This document shows positions 46,494 to 59,622 of a stretch of DNA of 64,000 nucleotides, in pieces. A program made the translations under genes and the position numbers. Positions within the stretch are counted from its first letter, which is position 1. Each line of letters begins with the position of its first letter. The DNA comes from Sanderia malayensis (lineage: Eukaryota; Cnidaria; Scyphozoa; Semaeostomeae; Pelagiidae): positions 186,001 to 250,000 of the forward strand of contig RQOL01000024.1 in assembly GCA_013076295.1 (NCBI GenBank), written 5' to 3'. Below the pieces are notes generated by a model. It had not been told where the DNA came from, did no database searches, and was given only the letters and a program-made list of their open reading frames with translations.

Positions 46494-48378
46494 ATGAAGA
46501 TGTTGGTGTTCATAGCCACGATCTTGGTGGCTCTCGCAACAATCCTTCAGCACGCCGAGTCGGCATGTATCTCTGATCAGCACATCAATGGATGCAGTGT
46601 CCCATTCAATACAAAGTTTCCATATGCAACTCGCTTCAAACCTGCCTGCGATCGACACGATGTCTGCTATCGTTGTGTAAGTTGTATTGGATCGCCCTTA
46701 ATACGTGTATAACAGTATTCAGTCGAAACGTCAACAGTGGGGTGAAGTGGGATGAGCTGTTTATTTTAGGGACCAGTCATTATTAATGCCGGGTGGGGGG
46801 CTGGAAGAAATTTTTAAAACCATTCCAAAAATTTTGTGCCCCCCCTATACATATTGCAAATATTTTGTAGCCCCCCCTAAAAATTTGCAAATATTTATGT
46901 GGCCCCCCCTTATAATTTACAAGTTATAAAACAGTTTTAACTCACTCACAATACCATTTTGGATTCTTCTTTGGTTCAAATTTCTTTACTGGCAGCTAAA
47001 ATTAAGGAATCAAAGTATTAAGTATATTTTAATATCATAAAAGGTAGAAATATATAAATTGATTACCACAGCCAGAAAATGATTCAAATTCAAGTACTGA
47101 TGTTTATTTATTGCTACATTCCAATTTCATTATCAGAAAGTTATGCAGGAAACATATGCGCGATGTCAGAAGTGCCATAAATGTATTAGGGCAAGTTATT
47201 CCTTCTTTACATCAAAAGGAAATCATTGACAAAGTCACAAATGCTGACTTCAATTTCTCAATAACAACACAAATGCTGATACAGAAGGAGTTGTCACTTT
47301 TAAAAACAAAAACCAGCAAAGGTGGACTAGAATTTCTCATAGGGAAAAATGTGTTCAATGATGAAGCAACTAGCATGATTCTGAAGACACTTGAAAGAAT
47401 GTCATGCCCAAGGAAAAAAGCAAAGAAAGCAAAACCTTCATTGCAGTTGAGCATTGCCGAATCATTTGGATTTGCTACCAGACAAAAAAATGCTTCTTCT
47501 GATAGCTCTTCTTCAGAATCTAGCAGTGGTGGAGATATCTGTGACTGATCTGACTTGGTTTTTAATTTGTGTGTGTGTATGTTGTGCTAATTACAACAGA
47601 CTATCTAATTTTGATAATTATAATTATGGTCATGCTTTTTTGGATAATCATGCTCAAAATTTTGATGGCCCCCCCTTACACTGTACAAATATATTTGTGG
47701 CCCCCCTTCTTTAGTCACAAATTTTTGGTGGCCCCCTCAATATCTTCCGGCCCCCCACCCGGCATTAATAATGACTGGTCCCTTATATAGCTTGCATAAA
47801 TTCACTTCTTCCCTTTTATTAGTTGTTTCGCTTGAAAGATAAATTCTTGCTTTGTCACCAGTAATGTTTTAGGTCATCAATTGGTTTCTTTATTTTCTGC
47901 TATCTTGTTAACTCTAATTAATATTAGGGATATGCGAATTACAAGCATGCAATGCAAGGGAACTTTTAATACACAAACTAGTTTTAGCCATTAGAAAATT
48001 CTCCATCGAGCCCTTAAACCTCCCCACCAGTAGCTCCATAATTCCCCTCTGCCAAGTACCCTCTTGAAAGATCCTCCACGAAATTGGATATTTAAATGAA
48101 AATAAAAAATAAATGTTGCGTTGTAGGGCATTGTTTACAGCTGGACTAGAACGGAGTGTGACAAAGGATTCCTAAAAGACATGTTGGACATATGTTACAA
48201 GAGGTATGATGGAGGGAATAGTCTTTGGAATAAAGTCAAATTCAAGGTGTGCAATGGTGCAGCCAAGTCATATTACAAAGCTGTCGATTTATTTGGCACC
48301 GACAGATTCCGTCAAGTCGTTCTCCCATGGTGCAGTGCAGACGCATGCGTTGAAAGAAACGGCCGTCCCAGTGTTTAA
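46494..48378 (+). CDS. Conodipine-like secreted phospholipase A2, copy 1
   Basis: Exon 1 (46494-46676) starts at ATG and encodes a signal peptide (MKMLVFIATILVALAT) followed by a Cys-rich start and the catalytic motif CDRHDVCYRC with the His-Asp pair. Exon 2 (48127-48378) starts after GTTGTAG and carries CDKGFLKDM and the C-terminal PWCSADAC. The intron falls in phase 0 right after the CYRC motif; the product is 144 aa. The HDxCY motif and size match the small secreted PLA2 type represented by cone-snail conodipine and by uncharacterised cnidarian proteins. In venomous animals such enzymes can be venom parts, but digestive or defensive roles are equally possible. The coding frame is intact, and the intron holds a transposon (46769-47782). 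Confidence 0.82.
46769..47782. mobile_element. 1,014-bp DNA transposon with TTA target duplication
   Basis: Terminal inverted repeats begin GGGACCAGTCATTATTAATG and continue CCGGGTGGGGGGC; the right end is the reverse complement. TTA at 46766-46768 and 47783-47785 forms a 3-bp target duplication, as in PIF/Harbinger elements. Subterminal GGCCCCCCCTTA-type blocks recur on both sides in inverse orientation. The element is inserted in the intron of the first PLA2 gene. Confidence 0.88.
47111..47548 (+). CDS. 145-aa open frame inside the TTA transposon
   Basis: One frame fills the middle of the element: a basic start (IIRKLCRKHMRD), helical middle, a Lys-rich nuclear-signal-like run (CPRKKAKKAKP) and a Ser-rich acidic tail (SSSSESSSGGD). 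It has no DDE catalytic residues that I can recognise, so it is not a transposase. It could be an accessory protein or the remnant of a captured gene. Confidence 0.4.
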   Translation: MLHSNFIIRKLCRKHMRDVRSAINVLGQVIPSLHQKEIIDKVTNADFNFSITTQMLIQKELSLLKTKTSKGGLEFLIGKNVFNDEATSMILKTLERMSCPRKKAKKAKPSLQLSIAESFGFATRQKNASSDSSSSESSSGGDICD

Positions 48379-49684
48379 TTAGAACATTGATGATAACTAT
48401 ATGCTCATATGTCAAATTAAAATGCGTAATTATATTCAGTAATACTTAGTCATACTTGTGTTCATTTATACTGTTTTTTCTTGCCACAAATGCAAATCCG
48501 CGAACTGTAGATTTAACAGATTTCTAACGGCGACCAGGAACGACACTTACGTCTTTGTGAGAAGTGAAAATACGCAGAGCAAATACTAGGTGGTCTATGC
48601 ATTACACGAACCTCTTGCACCAAAGAAAATTCCCGTAATTGTTAATATGGTACACGACACTGAAAACAGTTGTACCAATGCTACATGGCATTTTAAAATA
48701 ACATTGCATTACGAAATTTCATAGCATATGAAAAAAATAAGAGGAAAAATCTAAAAAATTGGACTGTGTTCATTGCCGAAAATGCCTGAGTAATCATTTC
48801 CACCCCAGGAGTAACGTCAAGTAACTCTCGACCAAGTCCTCAAATTTCCTGCCTCGTCATTGGTTTTTGCAACTTATAGCATTCAGTTTAATTTTGATCA
48901 ATGAAAAACATCTTGCAATACTGTCCACATTACAGTACAGCAGGTTAATTGAATCCAAAATATTAATGTTTTTGCTCTGATCAATGCGGCAGAGCAAAAC
49001 TATGGAAGACATAGAAATCTGCAAGAATCAACCCATAAACACTGTTATTACAGTTAACAGTTGAAATGACCTTATCAAATATTAATTACACAAGAAATAT
49101 TTAAAAGTTAAATATGCCAGCAGAGACAAAATCTGATTGCACACAATGCAAATTAATGGACATTTTCGAATAACAATGAAAATGATTGAGGCACGAATTA
49201 AAGCTTGCAACATCAACTGCTGCTGTATATCAGCTGAACAAACAACCTGAAAATATACACTTAGCTACAAGGCAACTGCATACATAGACCTAATCCGTTA
49301 ATTAGTATATTTGAACAGCCAGCACAGGCATCTAAAAGGTGGTCTTAAAGGCAGCAGCACAGCCTCCAAATCATCTTTGAAAACATCCATACATTTTGGA
49401 CAAAAATACAAGAAGGTATGGTGGATAATAACACTTATTATATTCTTTATTTGGATATGAATTAAATAATCCGCATTTCGTTCGTAGATATGTTCGGTTT
49501 GGGCACAGCATTCAGCAATAATAGTACTATGCAACTTTTGCGATTATAACATGATTCCCATCAATATATTATGCTATTAGCTTCTTCTTATTTTGCCTTC
49601 TATTTTGTTCTCAAAACAATTTTCTCTGTTAAATAGCGATGAGATTATCTATCTATGAGTATCTATTTATTAATTTCATAGACC
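48379..49684. other. Spacer between the two PLA2 genes
   Basis: No gene recognised. AATTTCATAG just before the second PLA2 start looks like an acceptor, as in copy 1, so a non-coding first exon of copy 2 probably lies in this spacer. Confidence 0.45.
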
Positions 49685-50333
49685 ATGGCTGCGATTGGAA
49701 AAGCAATATATGGGACATGTTTTGTGCTCATGGCCATCATGATACGAACGTCTTGTTCACTGTGTATCTCTGAACAGAAGGTCAATGGATGTAGCGTGCC
49801 TTTTAAAAGCACGTTTCCATATTCAACAGTATTTAAACCAGCCTGCAACAGACACGATGTTTGCTATCGATGTGTAAGTATAAGTAGCATCAAGCATTGA
49901 AGATAAAACTTTTGCAGCCTGATATTTGAAAATATGAAATTAACTTGCAGACAAATCGTTGCTAATCAAGCACTTCAGGGTGCGTTAGCTATAACCGACA
50001 ATCAAATATTCTGAGCATAATAAGAAAATGCAGGATATTAAAATATAATTTTGATTTGGTTAACAGGGTACATTATTTCAATGGCCAAGAAAAGATTGTG
50101 ACAATGGATTTTTAAATGACATGCTTGAAATTTGTGACAAACGAGAAAGAGCAAGTTTGCAAAGCATGGCTGTTGGAAATGAAAAATTTGGAATAGACGC
50201 ATGTCGCAGGGCTGCCAAAGCATACCAAACAGGAGTTAGAATCTTTGGTTTCTGGTTTTATCGAAAGAATTCTGCACCATGGTGTTCTTCAGATCAATGT
50301 GTTATTGATAATGGACTTCCAAATTTAAACTAA
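49685..50333 (+). CDS. Conodipine-like secreted phospholipase A2, copy 2
   Basis: Exon 1 (49685-49873) starts in ACCATGG context and encodes a signal peptide (GTCFVLMAIMIRTSC region) and the catalytic CNRHDVCYRC. Exon 2 (50067-50333) begins after TTAACAG and carries CDNGFLNDM and a C-terminal PWCSSDQC. The product is 151 aa. The intron sits at the same phase-0 position as in copy 1 but is only 193 bp. Gene order, intron position and shared motifs show a tandem duplication; substitutions are spread through both exons, so it is not recent. Frames are intact in both. Role as in copy 1: secreted lipase, venom or other use not decidable here. Confidence 0.83.
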
Positions 50334-53300
50334 ATATGGATATATTGCTTCACGATTATTTGAGTACAGATGTTCGACTGAATATTGGTAATGATGAATT
50401 CCGAGTAACGAAGGTCGTTTTACTTACTTTTCTGTGTTCATTCTGCCCCATTTGATTTTCTTAGGATATTTTTACAGGCAACTGGAGAGCACACTTCACC
50501 TGATCGTTTGAACATAACACAAGCAAATATATAAAACAAATGAAATCATGACGACAACATTCTGATTTATGGTGGCAAAATCAAAATCCTGCTGAATCTT
50601 TTTTTAATTTGTCATTTTGTAGACCTTCTCTCCGCATTCTGTCTCACTAGATAGGTGCCAATGGGCTTGGTTTCCCTTTAGTAAAACGTTTTACCTTTTT
50701 GTATTACCTTAGTTCTGTTCCTTTTAAATTCATAAAGAAAACCTTGAAACCCTTTGTGTTCTGTGAATCTGAATAACTCCGTGATGGAAAAGTAGCCATC
50801 CTTTCCATTCCTTGGTAATCTTATGTTGAATTTTCTTGCTCCATAGATTACATATTAAGCTTTCATTACAGTTTTCTTGGACTCTCTTTCTGAGAATTAA
50901 CTATCACTTCAACTTAGCAAGGATATGTTTTCACTTTCAACGCCATTTTGTAAGATTCATATACCGTAAGTCATCGAATAAGCCTCCATCGGGCCTTATT
51001 TGGATATGGAGAAACTGTTAGGAAACGTGTAGTGTACCGGTAAAACCATTGCAAAAATGCGCCATAATTATGAAATTTTGATAGCGAGGCTGTAGCTGGG
51101 ATCATCATTATAAAAAACGTGTCTTAATTTGCTGGGTTAGGTACATCTTCATGCAATCAAAGTTTGGTTACTGACAGGTGATGTATGTAAATGTAAATGC
51201 GACAAAAAGTTTACACATTACACATATCTTTCAATCATGTTCTAATTACGACTTTGAAGTCAAATATCTATCTCAGCTCTTCTGCCGACTTTGTTTTGAT
51301 GACGTCACAAAATGTTGCGCAATCTTAAACTCAAAATCAAAAGGATTGCTGTACAATAAAATTCATGCGAAAATCTCATGTAAAAACCCAATCTTAGCAG
51401 CATTGCTAGTACTTGTCTAAAGCATCCCTACCTAAAGCATGGTTCACCCATGTTGCAGCTCTCACGTCACTTAATGTGATGTTGAAGATTGACATTTGTA
51501 CTTCGATTTGTATATGCACCATCCCCATTCTATTTTCTAACAACCACTATCGTGATATTTATAGGGTATATGATTCAAATAAGCTGTATATTAAAATGCT
51601 GCAGTTTTTCAGAAGAGCCTCATTCTATTACCCTTAAATCGGTTAAAAAGCTAGATAGTAAATGCAATGAAAACTAATAGAAGCTGTATACAGATTAATT
51701 AACCGTACTCTGTAGAAATGAAAACAAGCTTAATGAATAATAAATTATAAACTGAAGCTTGGCATTAGGCTTGCACTTTAAGTAAACAACTATACTCGGG
51801 AAGATTACATCTCGCGTCTTCAATAACATATAGAATAAGCGATTACCAATAAATGCTTTTAAGATGAGATAGCTATTGTTTGGCTTACAAGATTGCAGTT
51901 GTCAGGAAATACGTTGTTTTCCAAGGCATATGCTTTACAATTCAAGTTGAAATTAACTTAACAAACCACTAATTAGTTGAAAACAAAGCTTTTCGTTTTA
52001 TGAACTGAATAGAGTAAAAGATGTCGTCCAACTTGGTTGTTCTATTGAGGGATGTCTCTTGAAGTGTCCTAATACCACCCGTTGATCACAGAGCAAATTT
52101 CAAAGATTAAACATCCCACACATTTCGTGGAGTGATTTTATCGGCTGAAAATTGGCTTAAGCCAGATGTTCGCTTTATTGACCTAATTATATTTCAAAAG
52201 ATAAGAGCTATTCTGTGGTAGAGCAGCAGCTAGTTTGGCTTATAACAAATCAAAGACATCTTATAATCATCACGAAAAACATAGTCAATGCTGTTTACCT
52301 TTTCTGGCATACACGCTTATGGACCTGAAAAACAAACAAAGTATTATGTTTACAATTTCGTATCAATGAAAATAATGATAATGCGATAGACGCGTAATGA
52401 CAACTAGGTTCTGTGAAGAATAAAGATGAATCTTTGAAAATATTTTTCATGCTTATTCCCGATCATGAAATTGAGCATAAAACTGCATTTAATAAGAATC
52501 ATGAAACAAATCAACTAAAGAGAAGCTCATACAGAGGATAAAGACACGAAAACCTGCGTTGTGGCTGCATGTGATATGAAGACTTTAAGGCGTCGCATGT
52601 TTTAGTAAGTATTTATTATCATATTTTTGTTTGGTATGGAATTTTTAAACGAATTTCAAGGTATTCAAAATAAACTTCACTAATTTCATTATCATGTTTC
52701 AAAGTGAATGTTTTCTAAATGCATGTGCGTGCTGCAAGCAACGACATATATTTTTAAAGGCAGTCGTTTACTTCGGTTTACAAGGCAAGAAAGCCAGTGG
52801 CCAATTGCCACCTGAAATGTCATCATTTAGAGCATTGACCTAAGATCAGTGCTCTAAACGGTGAGTTTGGGTGATTTAATAAATATTAGCTAGTAGCGAT
52901 TAGCTATTTGGTATACCTTAATGGGTATTATCGCTTCTAGTAAAACACATGACGCCCATTAAGGCGCTGTAGCGGAACAAATTCCAACATTAATATAATA
53001 GAATCAATGATAAATGAAACATGAATTTTGATTGAATAAGCATTATTAAAAGGAGGATCCATAGAAGGGTGCGTTGTAGCAAAAGCAGACTGAATGGCAT
53101 GAAAATAAAATCATACATTTTTGAAAGCTAACTGCAACAAAACATGTTGTTAATGATGATGATATACCCTCATAGTAGATTCTGTTTAGTTTTGTGCCGC
53201 GTGTCAGAAAAAAGTATCAAGTTATTCATTGAAAGAGATTTATGTTTATTAGACAAGGAAATGTCTTGCATTTAAAAGAAAAGCTTATTGTACCAAAGCC

Positions 53301-56300
53301 AAAAGCCCGATTAATACCTAAAAATACTTGTAAATATATTGTAATCACATTATTCAAATCATTTCTCTCCTTCATGAAGATGATTCATGAACATGGAAAA
53401 AATTCAGCTGTGTCAAGATTCTGTTATTCAATCAGTTGAAGCCACTAAACCAAAAATCCGACAGTAGCAATACTATTGATATCAAAATTTGTACACTTTT
53501 TAAAAACGTATTGCTATTATTAATGAAAATACTGGATACACGTTCGATATCTTGCAATTAGACAGTAGCTTTGAAAACAAGCGAGTATTCAAAACGTGCA
53601 TAATTATTGAACTTAAATTGCCTAAGAAACTACTTGCTAAAGCTCAGTTCACCTCAAAGCAACCAAAACATTTCTCTGTTTCATCTATTATTCATGCATA
53701 AAGATAGTTCTTGTTAACCAAAGTCGATTTTTGGTTTAAAACATTCCAAAATCAAGTTTAGCTTGTATCCGATGCACAGCTATACAGTTTGGTATAATTT
53801 TATCCAGATTCAAAACAGCAAAAGGTCACAAACATCCAGGAAAGGTAAGAGGTCTGGCATTTTTTGTTGCACAACCCATTATTTGTGTTGATTAAACAAA
53901 TTAAAATGCACCATATCTTTCGCAATACCTTTTACACCATCTGTCGCAATATATTTAAGGTAATTCTTCATGGTCTAAGCTTCTGTCTACTATCAGTTTA
54001 GAGGTTGCCACTATCTTCGCAAAGGACGTTTTTCATGACTTTCAGCCATTTTCAAAGCAGAGAATTGTAAATTATCTGTGAAAATGAAACATTGGTTAAG
54101 ATATCTAGTTGTCAATTCCAAACTCAATAGAACACATATTCATGGCGAAATACTTCATGTAGGAACAATTTCCCTCTTTGCTCTGGTTCTTCTTACATAT
54201 CCGTACCAGGCTCAAAACTACAGTATCTTAGAAATTTGTTTCAGGAATTTTCCCGAGGAAGAACAATTTCATAATCTCCAACTTAACTACAAAGTAGGGA
54301 TATAATGTTAGCTTTTATATTTTTTATTTACTCTTACAGCAGGTCCACACCAGCCTATTTTGGTTACCACTGTTGGCCTGCTTCAACAAATTAAATATGA
54401 ATTGAAATAAAAGTTAAGTCAAGCCATGTTTCTAGATTTAGAACAGAATAACATGAAACCGAGACGGGCTAAAAGCGTGGCAAGGGGGGTGACAGAAATA
54501 ATAAACGGCTTACTGTTTCTTAGCCCATTTGGAGCAGGACAGTTAGTCTATTCAAGCCTAAGTCAATTCCTACGTATTCCTAAAAGTTCTAGGTTGAATA
54601 TATTTTAAGGTGATTCATTGAAAAGTAATGCAGTTCCAAGCTATTTAAAGCTGCACTGAACACACTCTCGAAACGTCTTCTGCACCTGTGTTTGTTATAA
54701 TGATGCTCCTAGAAAAGCCATCCTGACTACTTTGAAGATTAAATGAAAAATATAATGTTAAGTAAAAGATTATGTATAATACATGCAGTAAACAGGATGG
54801 ATTTCAATTTGTAACACGATTTAAGGCAGCAAAATGGGTGGTCAGTGCGCAGCGTAAAATATTGGGTGTAAATATTAAGTTATATGTTTATAGCTTGAAC
54901 TGTATAATTTATTTGTGGAGCTTGAAGTCATTTGTATTTTGTGCTCGGGACTGTGAGGAAGCAAAAGGATCTTTAATATGTGATATGAACTCACTGAATT
55001 CGATTACGGTAATTAAAGTGAAAATCCATTATTGAATTCGTCGCTTTCTTGATTCAAAGTGGAGTATAACGAGATAAATTTTATACTTTTATTTTGAGAC
55101 CAAGTTCAAACAGAGGCCGATGGTCGGTGGAGGAATACAGTAGTTCTCTGAATGACTTTGAGAAAGAATAGTTTCCAAAGCTAATCATAAAGAGCAATAA
55201 TTAATCTTGTTAAGAAACTTGCATGGTTATTATAAAAATATTTATAACTATTTGTCTCTCTCTTTATGCCAAATGAAATCATTCCTATTTCAAAGGTCTA
55301 TACTGTTCACATAATAATAATATCAACTTCAAAGAAAACTCAAAAGAAAAAGCAAAACGACAATATTTAAGATTCTCACACTGCCAACTGTTGCACACTA
55401 CGAGTTGGCAATTCTGATTGTTTTGAATTTCGTAGCTTTTATGGATTCCATGCCAAACTCAAAGTGATTTGTTTTATACATGGCAGATATTGAAGTCAAT
55501 AATTTTCAGGTGGAAAACCTCGAGGTTTACAAACAATACTTAATCAATAGGACAATGGAAAAATAAAAAATTATATGCTTAATCCGAATCTGTAAAACAT
55601 TTCCTGCAGAAAATCAGTGATTTTACAGTTTATCAAAAACTGTGACAAATGCCTAGTACATTCAAACTTCTAGAATTCATCAAAAAATCTCTGAACACAC
55701 TGTCATTCAGTATAAATAAACACTTGAAGCATTGAACTGTGTCTTGTATTGTGTTTTCTTTTCTTTGATAATGCAATGCCGGCAGAAACATTACCTCTTT
55801 CAATGAAATACAGTAAAGTATCGACAGCTCGAACCTCGTATAACTCGAACTAGTTTGTATTCCCTTGAAAATTTTACTTGCACTTTCTAATCCCTGATAA
55901 CTCGAACAATTTTCGACAGTTCCTTGGAGGTTCGAGTTTTCGGGATTTACTGCAACCTCTAATTCTACATTCAATATCAAATGAATTTTCTATATATAAA
56001 AACATTTTCTCATTGCTAACCGCTAACGAAACATATTTGCATAATCGACTCTTTAAGACTAAACCTAGATTTTTCAACTGCAACGAGCTCTATTTTACAA
56101 AAGATTATCTTCTGAATGGTTAATTCTACATTGACGACCTTAGATGAAAATCGATTAACTTTCAGTTAGTGTTGTGAAAGATAAGAATGAATTACCTTAT
56201 TATGTTTTGCATTATATTGTATATTAGCTTTTGCTTCCTAAATTATACGGTACAAATAATACACTACACAATAATAAATTTCGTGAAATTATCTACCACA

Positions 56301-59300
56301 ATATATCCCAAATGTTTCATATCATTTTTGGCCGTTGAGCGTCAGAATTTATTCAGGAGGAACGGATTTCGGAAAAAGATATAAGACTAATTTAGAACTT
56401 CAGACGTTATCTTGGAAATGTTTGGGGGATTCTCCCTCCGGCCCCTATTGTCGCAATAGCATTGCTACAGTTAAGATCTGTATAGGACAGGTCTTTTTAA
56501 TATAACTCAGCAGGATTGTTTTACGCGGCTCAGCTTGTTTTGGCTTTGATATTTACCTTTCTTTTCAGTATGCAGACTGTGGTTATTCATGGTATGGATT
56601 AAATACATTATGCAGGTAGCAGAAGGAATTGCTATTTTCTTCAAAGCTTCTTGTATTTTATCAAACTTTTTTAAATGTGGGCGGAGAGTTATACAAGGGA
56701 ACGAACAACTTTGCGAATTTGCCGAGTCAGGGGATTAAATTACTTCGGCATTAAAGCAAAAAGCATACGATTATTCAATATTTAATTAGCTATACTCAGA
56801 ATAGAAGCAAGCATTCTCTGAATAGCTAAAAGAAATTCCCCAAAGCATTCAAATGCTTTGCAAGCTTCTCGTGCACTTGAACTTTCAAAATGTTTACTTT
56901 AAAGTGGAACACAAACATTAGTTAAACAAGCCAGCCAGTCGGTTTATGAAACATCCGCGCGCGTTTAACTGGCTAGTATATATAACCAGCAAATCAACTC
57001 TTAAGAATATCTTTTTCTGATATAATATAACATTCTATACTGGGTTTTACCCGTACGTACCTTATGCAGGTGTTCTTGACTACCACTTATTGAATCTTTT
57101 ACCTACCCGCTATTTTCAACTTAAAAGACAATGATTGTTATGACAATAGAAGCGATTGTCTGCGCAGTTATAGTGCCAGTACAGATTGATATGAGTACAG
57201 TTCACTAGAACGAAGTCCTGCAACGATAGGTTAATGGAGAAACTTTATTAGCGAAGTTTCATGCAGTTAAGATATGAATTGGCAAATCACAATAATGTTT
57301 TGTTGATCACGGATACTAATCAATGTAAAGCTGAAAGCACAACACACTGGGTAATGTCTTCAACATTTCTTCACCACTGATTTACATTGGACAGGAAAAA
57401 TTCGATAGTTTTAGTTGATCGAATTTATAATGACATAAACTGGGATATTCATCAGCTCAAATTGTGGGGTGGATGCAAGTGTTGGAAGATTCAATTCAGT
57501 GCAAGGCTAGGCATATTTGTGCTCCATCAAGTTGTTTACAAAACAACATTTTCTTCACTCAAAGGTACGTTGATAATCAAAGTATAGTCTTCGTAGCTTT
57601 TCAATGTCGAAGTATAAAATAATAAAATTTAGCACACGCATGCTTCATGAAAAATCCATTATTGGGGATTTCTTAATTAATTTGAAAAATTTTGTCGACC
57701 TTCAGCAGCTAGCTTAGAAGGACGATTTAAATTTAACAGAGATTGATTTCCAATAAAAAATCTTGCAGATATCGAACAACTGATATTTAATTAATATCAT
57801 CGTCTATATTATGGTCTTTAAGTTGGTCTTCAAATTCTGTAAATTGAAAGTCCAACAACAACATTGTGGCCACATTATGAACCACAATAAGTGGTTTATT
57901 GGTGAAACTAATACTCCGGATATGTAAGCCTGTAAAGACGCAAACAAAATTAAACCTTATTCCCAATCAAAAATGGCATGGCAATCTCTGTAATTGCAGT
58001 TGTGTTGTAGTTTTGCCTATCTATCCTAAAATCAAATTAAATTTTGCGCAAAACCAGAATAGCTAATCTATGGCCTATGTTATGAGAAATTAAATGATAT
58101 TCGAAGAGATTTTTTGTTATTCTGTTCCGAACCAAATTATTAATTAATAAGATGATCTGTCATTACAGCAGTAAAATAAGGGAAATGTTGAAGAAATAAA
58201 GTTTTGCTAAGAAAGAGAGAAAAAATTTTACTAAGAATGTTTCCACCGGTAAAAGTAACGAGTCACTTGACTATAAAGACAGCCTAGTTACATAAATACG
58301 TGACATTAGTATTTTGAAGTATTAGATTGTAAACTCGCATTTATCTTTTCTCTGAGCGGCTAAGACTAGAAAAGCCGCTTTCAGATCTGAAGTTTTATTG
58401 ATTTGCGGAATCAGTGTTCAACATTTCTTGCTCGTGATTTCATCTAAAGTTCTTTGAAATCGGATTAAGGAAACCAATGTCGAAGTCGAAGCTAATTTTC
58501 AATGTTTGACCAATGCAATCTTTAAAGGTGATTTGTGCTTTTCAAATCAAAACGATCAACACCTTACCAGCATTAATAGTCTAATATCGAAAGAAATGGC
58601 ATTCATATTAAATAGGTAAATTCATAACTTCTTGCTCTGTAAATTTATTTTAATATATCAAGCGTATTTTCCTTGTGAAACTATGATATTTAGCCACCAT
58701 ATTCTCCGAAGGTTAATCTTTAGTGTCAACAATCAATCAGTTTACAATTAATGAACCAGCTGAAGATTAGCTAAATTGGAATAGAAAGAGTTAGAAAGAA
58801 ACTCAAATTTAATATAATTTGAGGTTACTGAATTAAATCCAGTTTCTCCATTCTTAAATATATTCAATTTTTGAGTGCGACGTTTTATCATTCCAAATTT
58901 TTGGTATCATGTCATGTTGATTGAATAGATCGTTCTCGTTGCCTTAGAAAGTAGCTACGTCATGCGTCATATCAGATTAGACATTGAATTTATTCATTAA
59001 AAAGGCTGAAGCTTCCAGCCAACTGTTATAGTTCTCGCCAATAAATAGCAATGAACTATCCACCAGTAAAGTATTTGTTGTTATGTAGTCTCTGCTTTTT
59101 TGCGAGACATGATTATAAGGACATAAACTACCTGAAAGTTCCAGTGGTGTGAATGTTTAAATTTTTGGCTAGATACGATACGTGTGTTTATCTTAAGGTC
59201 CTGTACACTCATATTTTACATTGGTATTTTAAAATACATTTACATTCAAGCTTTATCATCTATGACCAGCAAATGTGCGTTGCACTGTACGCAGTATAGC

Positions 59301-59555
59301 CATTGCATTACAAATTTTAATCTGCGTGAGTCACAATAAGTTAAAATCTGATTCAAATACGTCACTCATAAGATATCCTGTTTTTCTTGCAGCTCTTTGA
59401 AATCACAGTAAAGCGAAAGCACTACCCAGCTTCTGTGTAATTCTGGAATCATCAGTATTTGCATGGAAAAAGAGAAAACTTTTTTTTGGATATTTTTGTG
59501 CAAAATCAATAGTCCACATACTTGTAAAGATAATGCAAAAGCATATCATTTGACA
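50334..59555. other. Long intergenic stretch, no gene recognised
   Basis: 9 kb of AT-rich sequence. At 50963-51004 there is a 5' fragment of the CGTAAATCCTCGAATAAGCC family (TACCGTAAGTCATCGAATAA). At 55809-55954 there is a Tigger-like MITE (TACAGTAAAGTATCGACAGC, with CTCGAACCTCG, at the left; GAGGTTCGAGTTTTCGGGAT then TTACTG at the right). The short open frames lack splice context or motifs. Confidence 0.5.
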
Positions 59556-59622
59556 ATGTTTGCAAATTTGGCTGTGATAACTGTTTTGCTGTTTTCACAA
59601 GACTTCAAGCTTTTGATTCCAG
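59556..59622 (+). CDS. Probable signal-peptide exon of the lectin gene
   Basis: ATG followed by FANLAVITVLLFSQDFKLLI, a signal-like hydrophobic stretch, ending P at a consensus donor (CAG|GTAAGC) in phase 1. The lectin exon at 63513 starts in the matching phase, so the two join in frame across a 3.9-kb intron. Supported by phase and by the need of a SUEL lectin for a signal peptide; no direct proof. Confidence 0.4.

Noticed and set aside
54772..55035. 87-aa frame with a Cys pair
   Set aside because: A weak resemblance of its end to extracellular domains was considered, but there is no signal peptide, no splice context and too few conserved positions.
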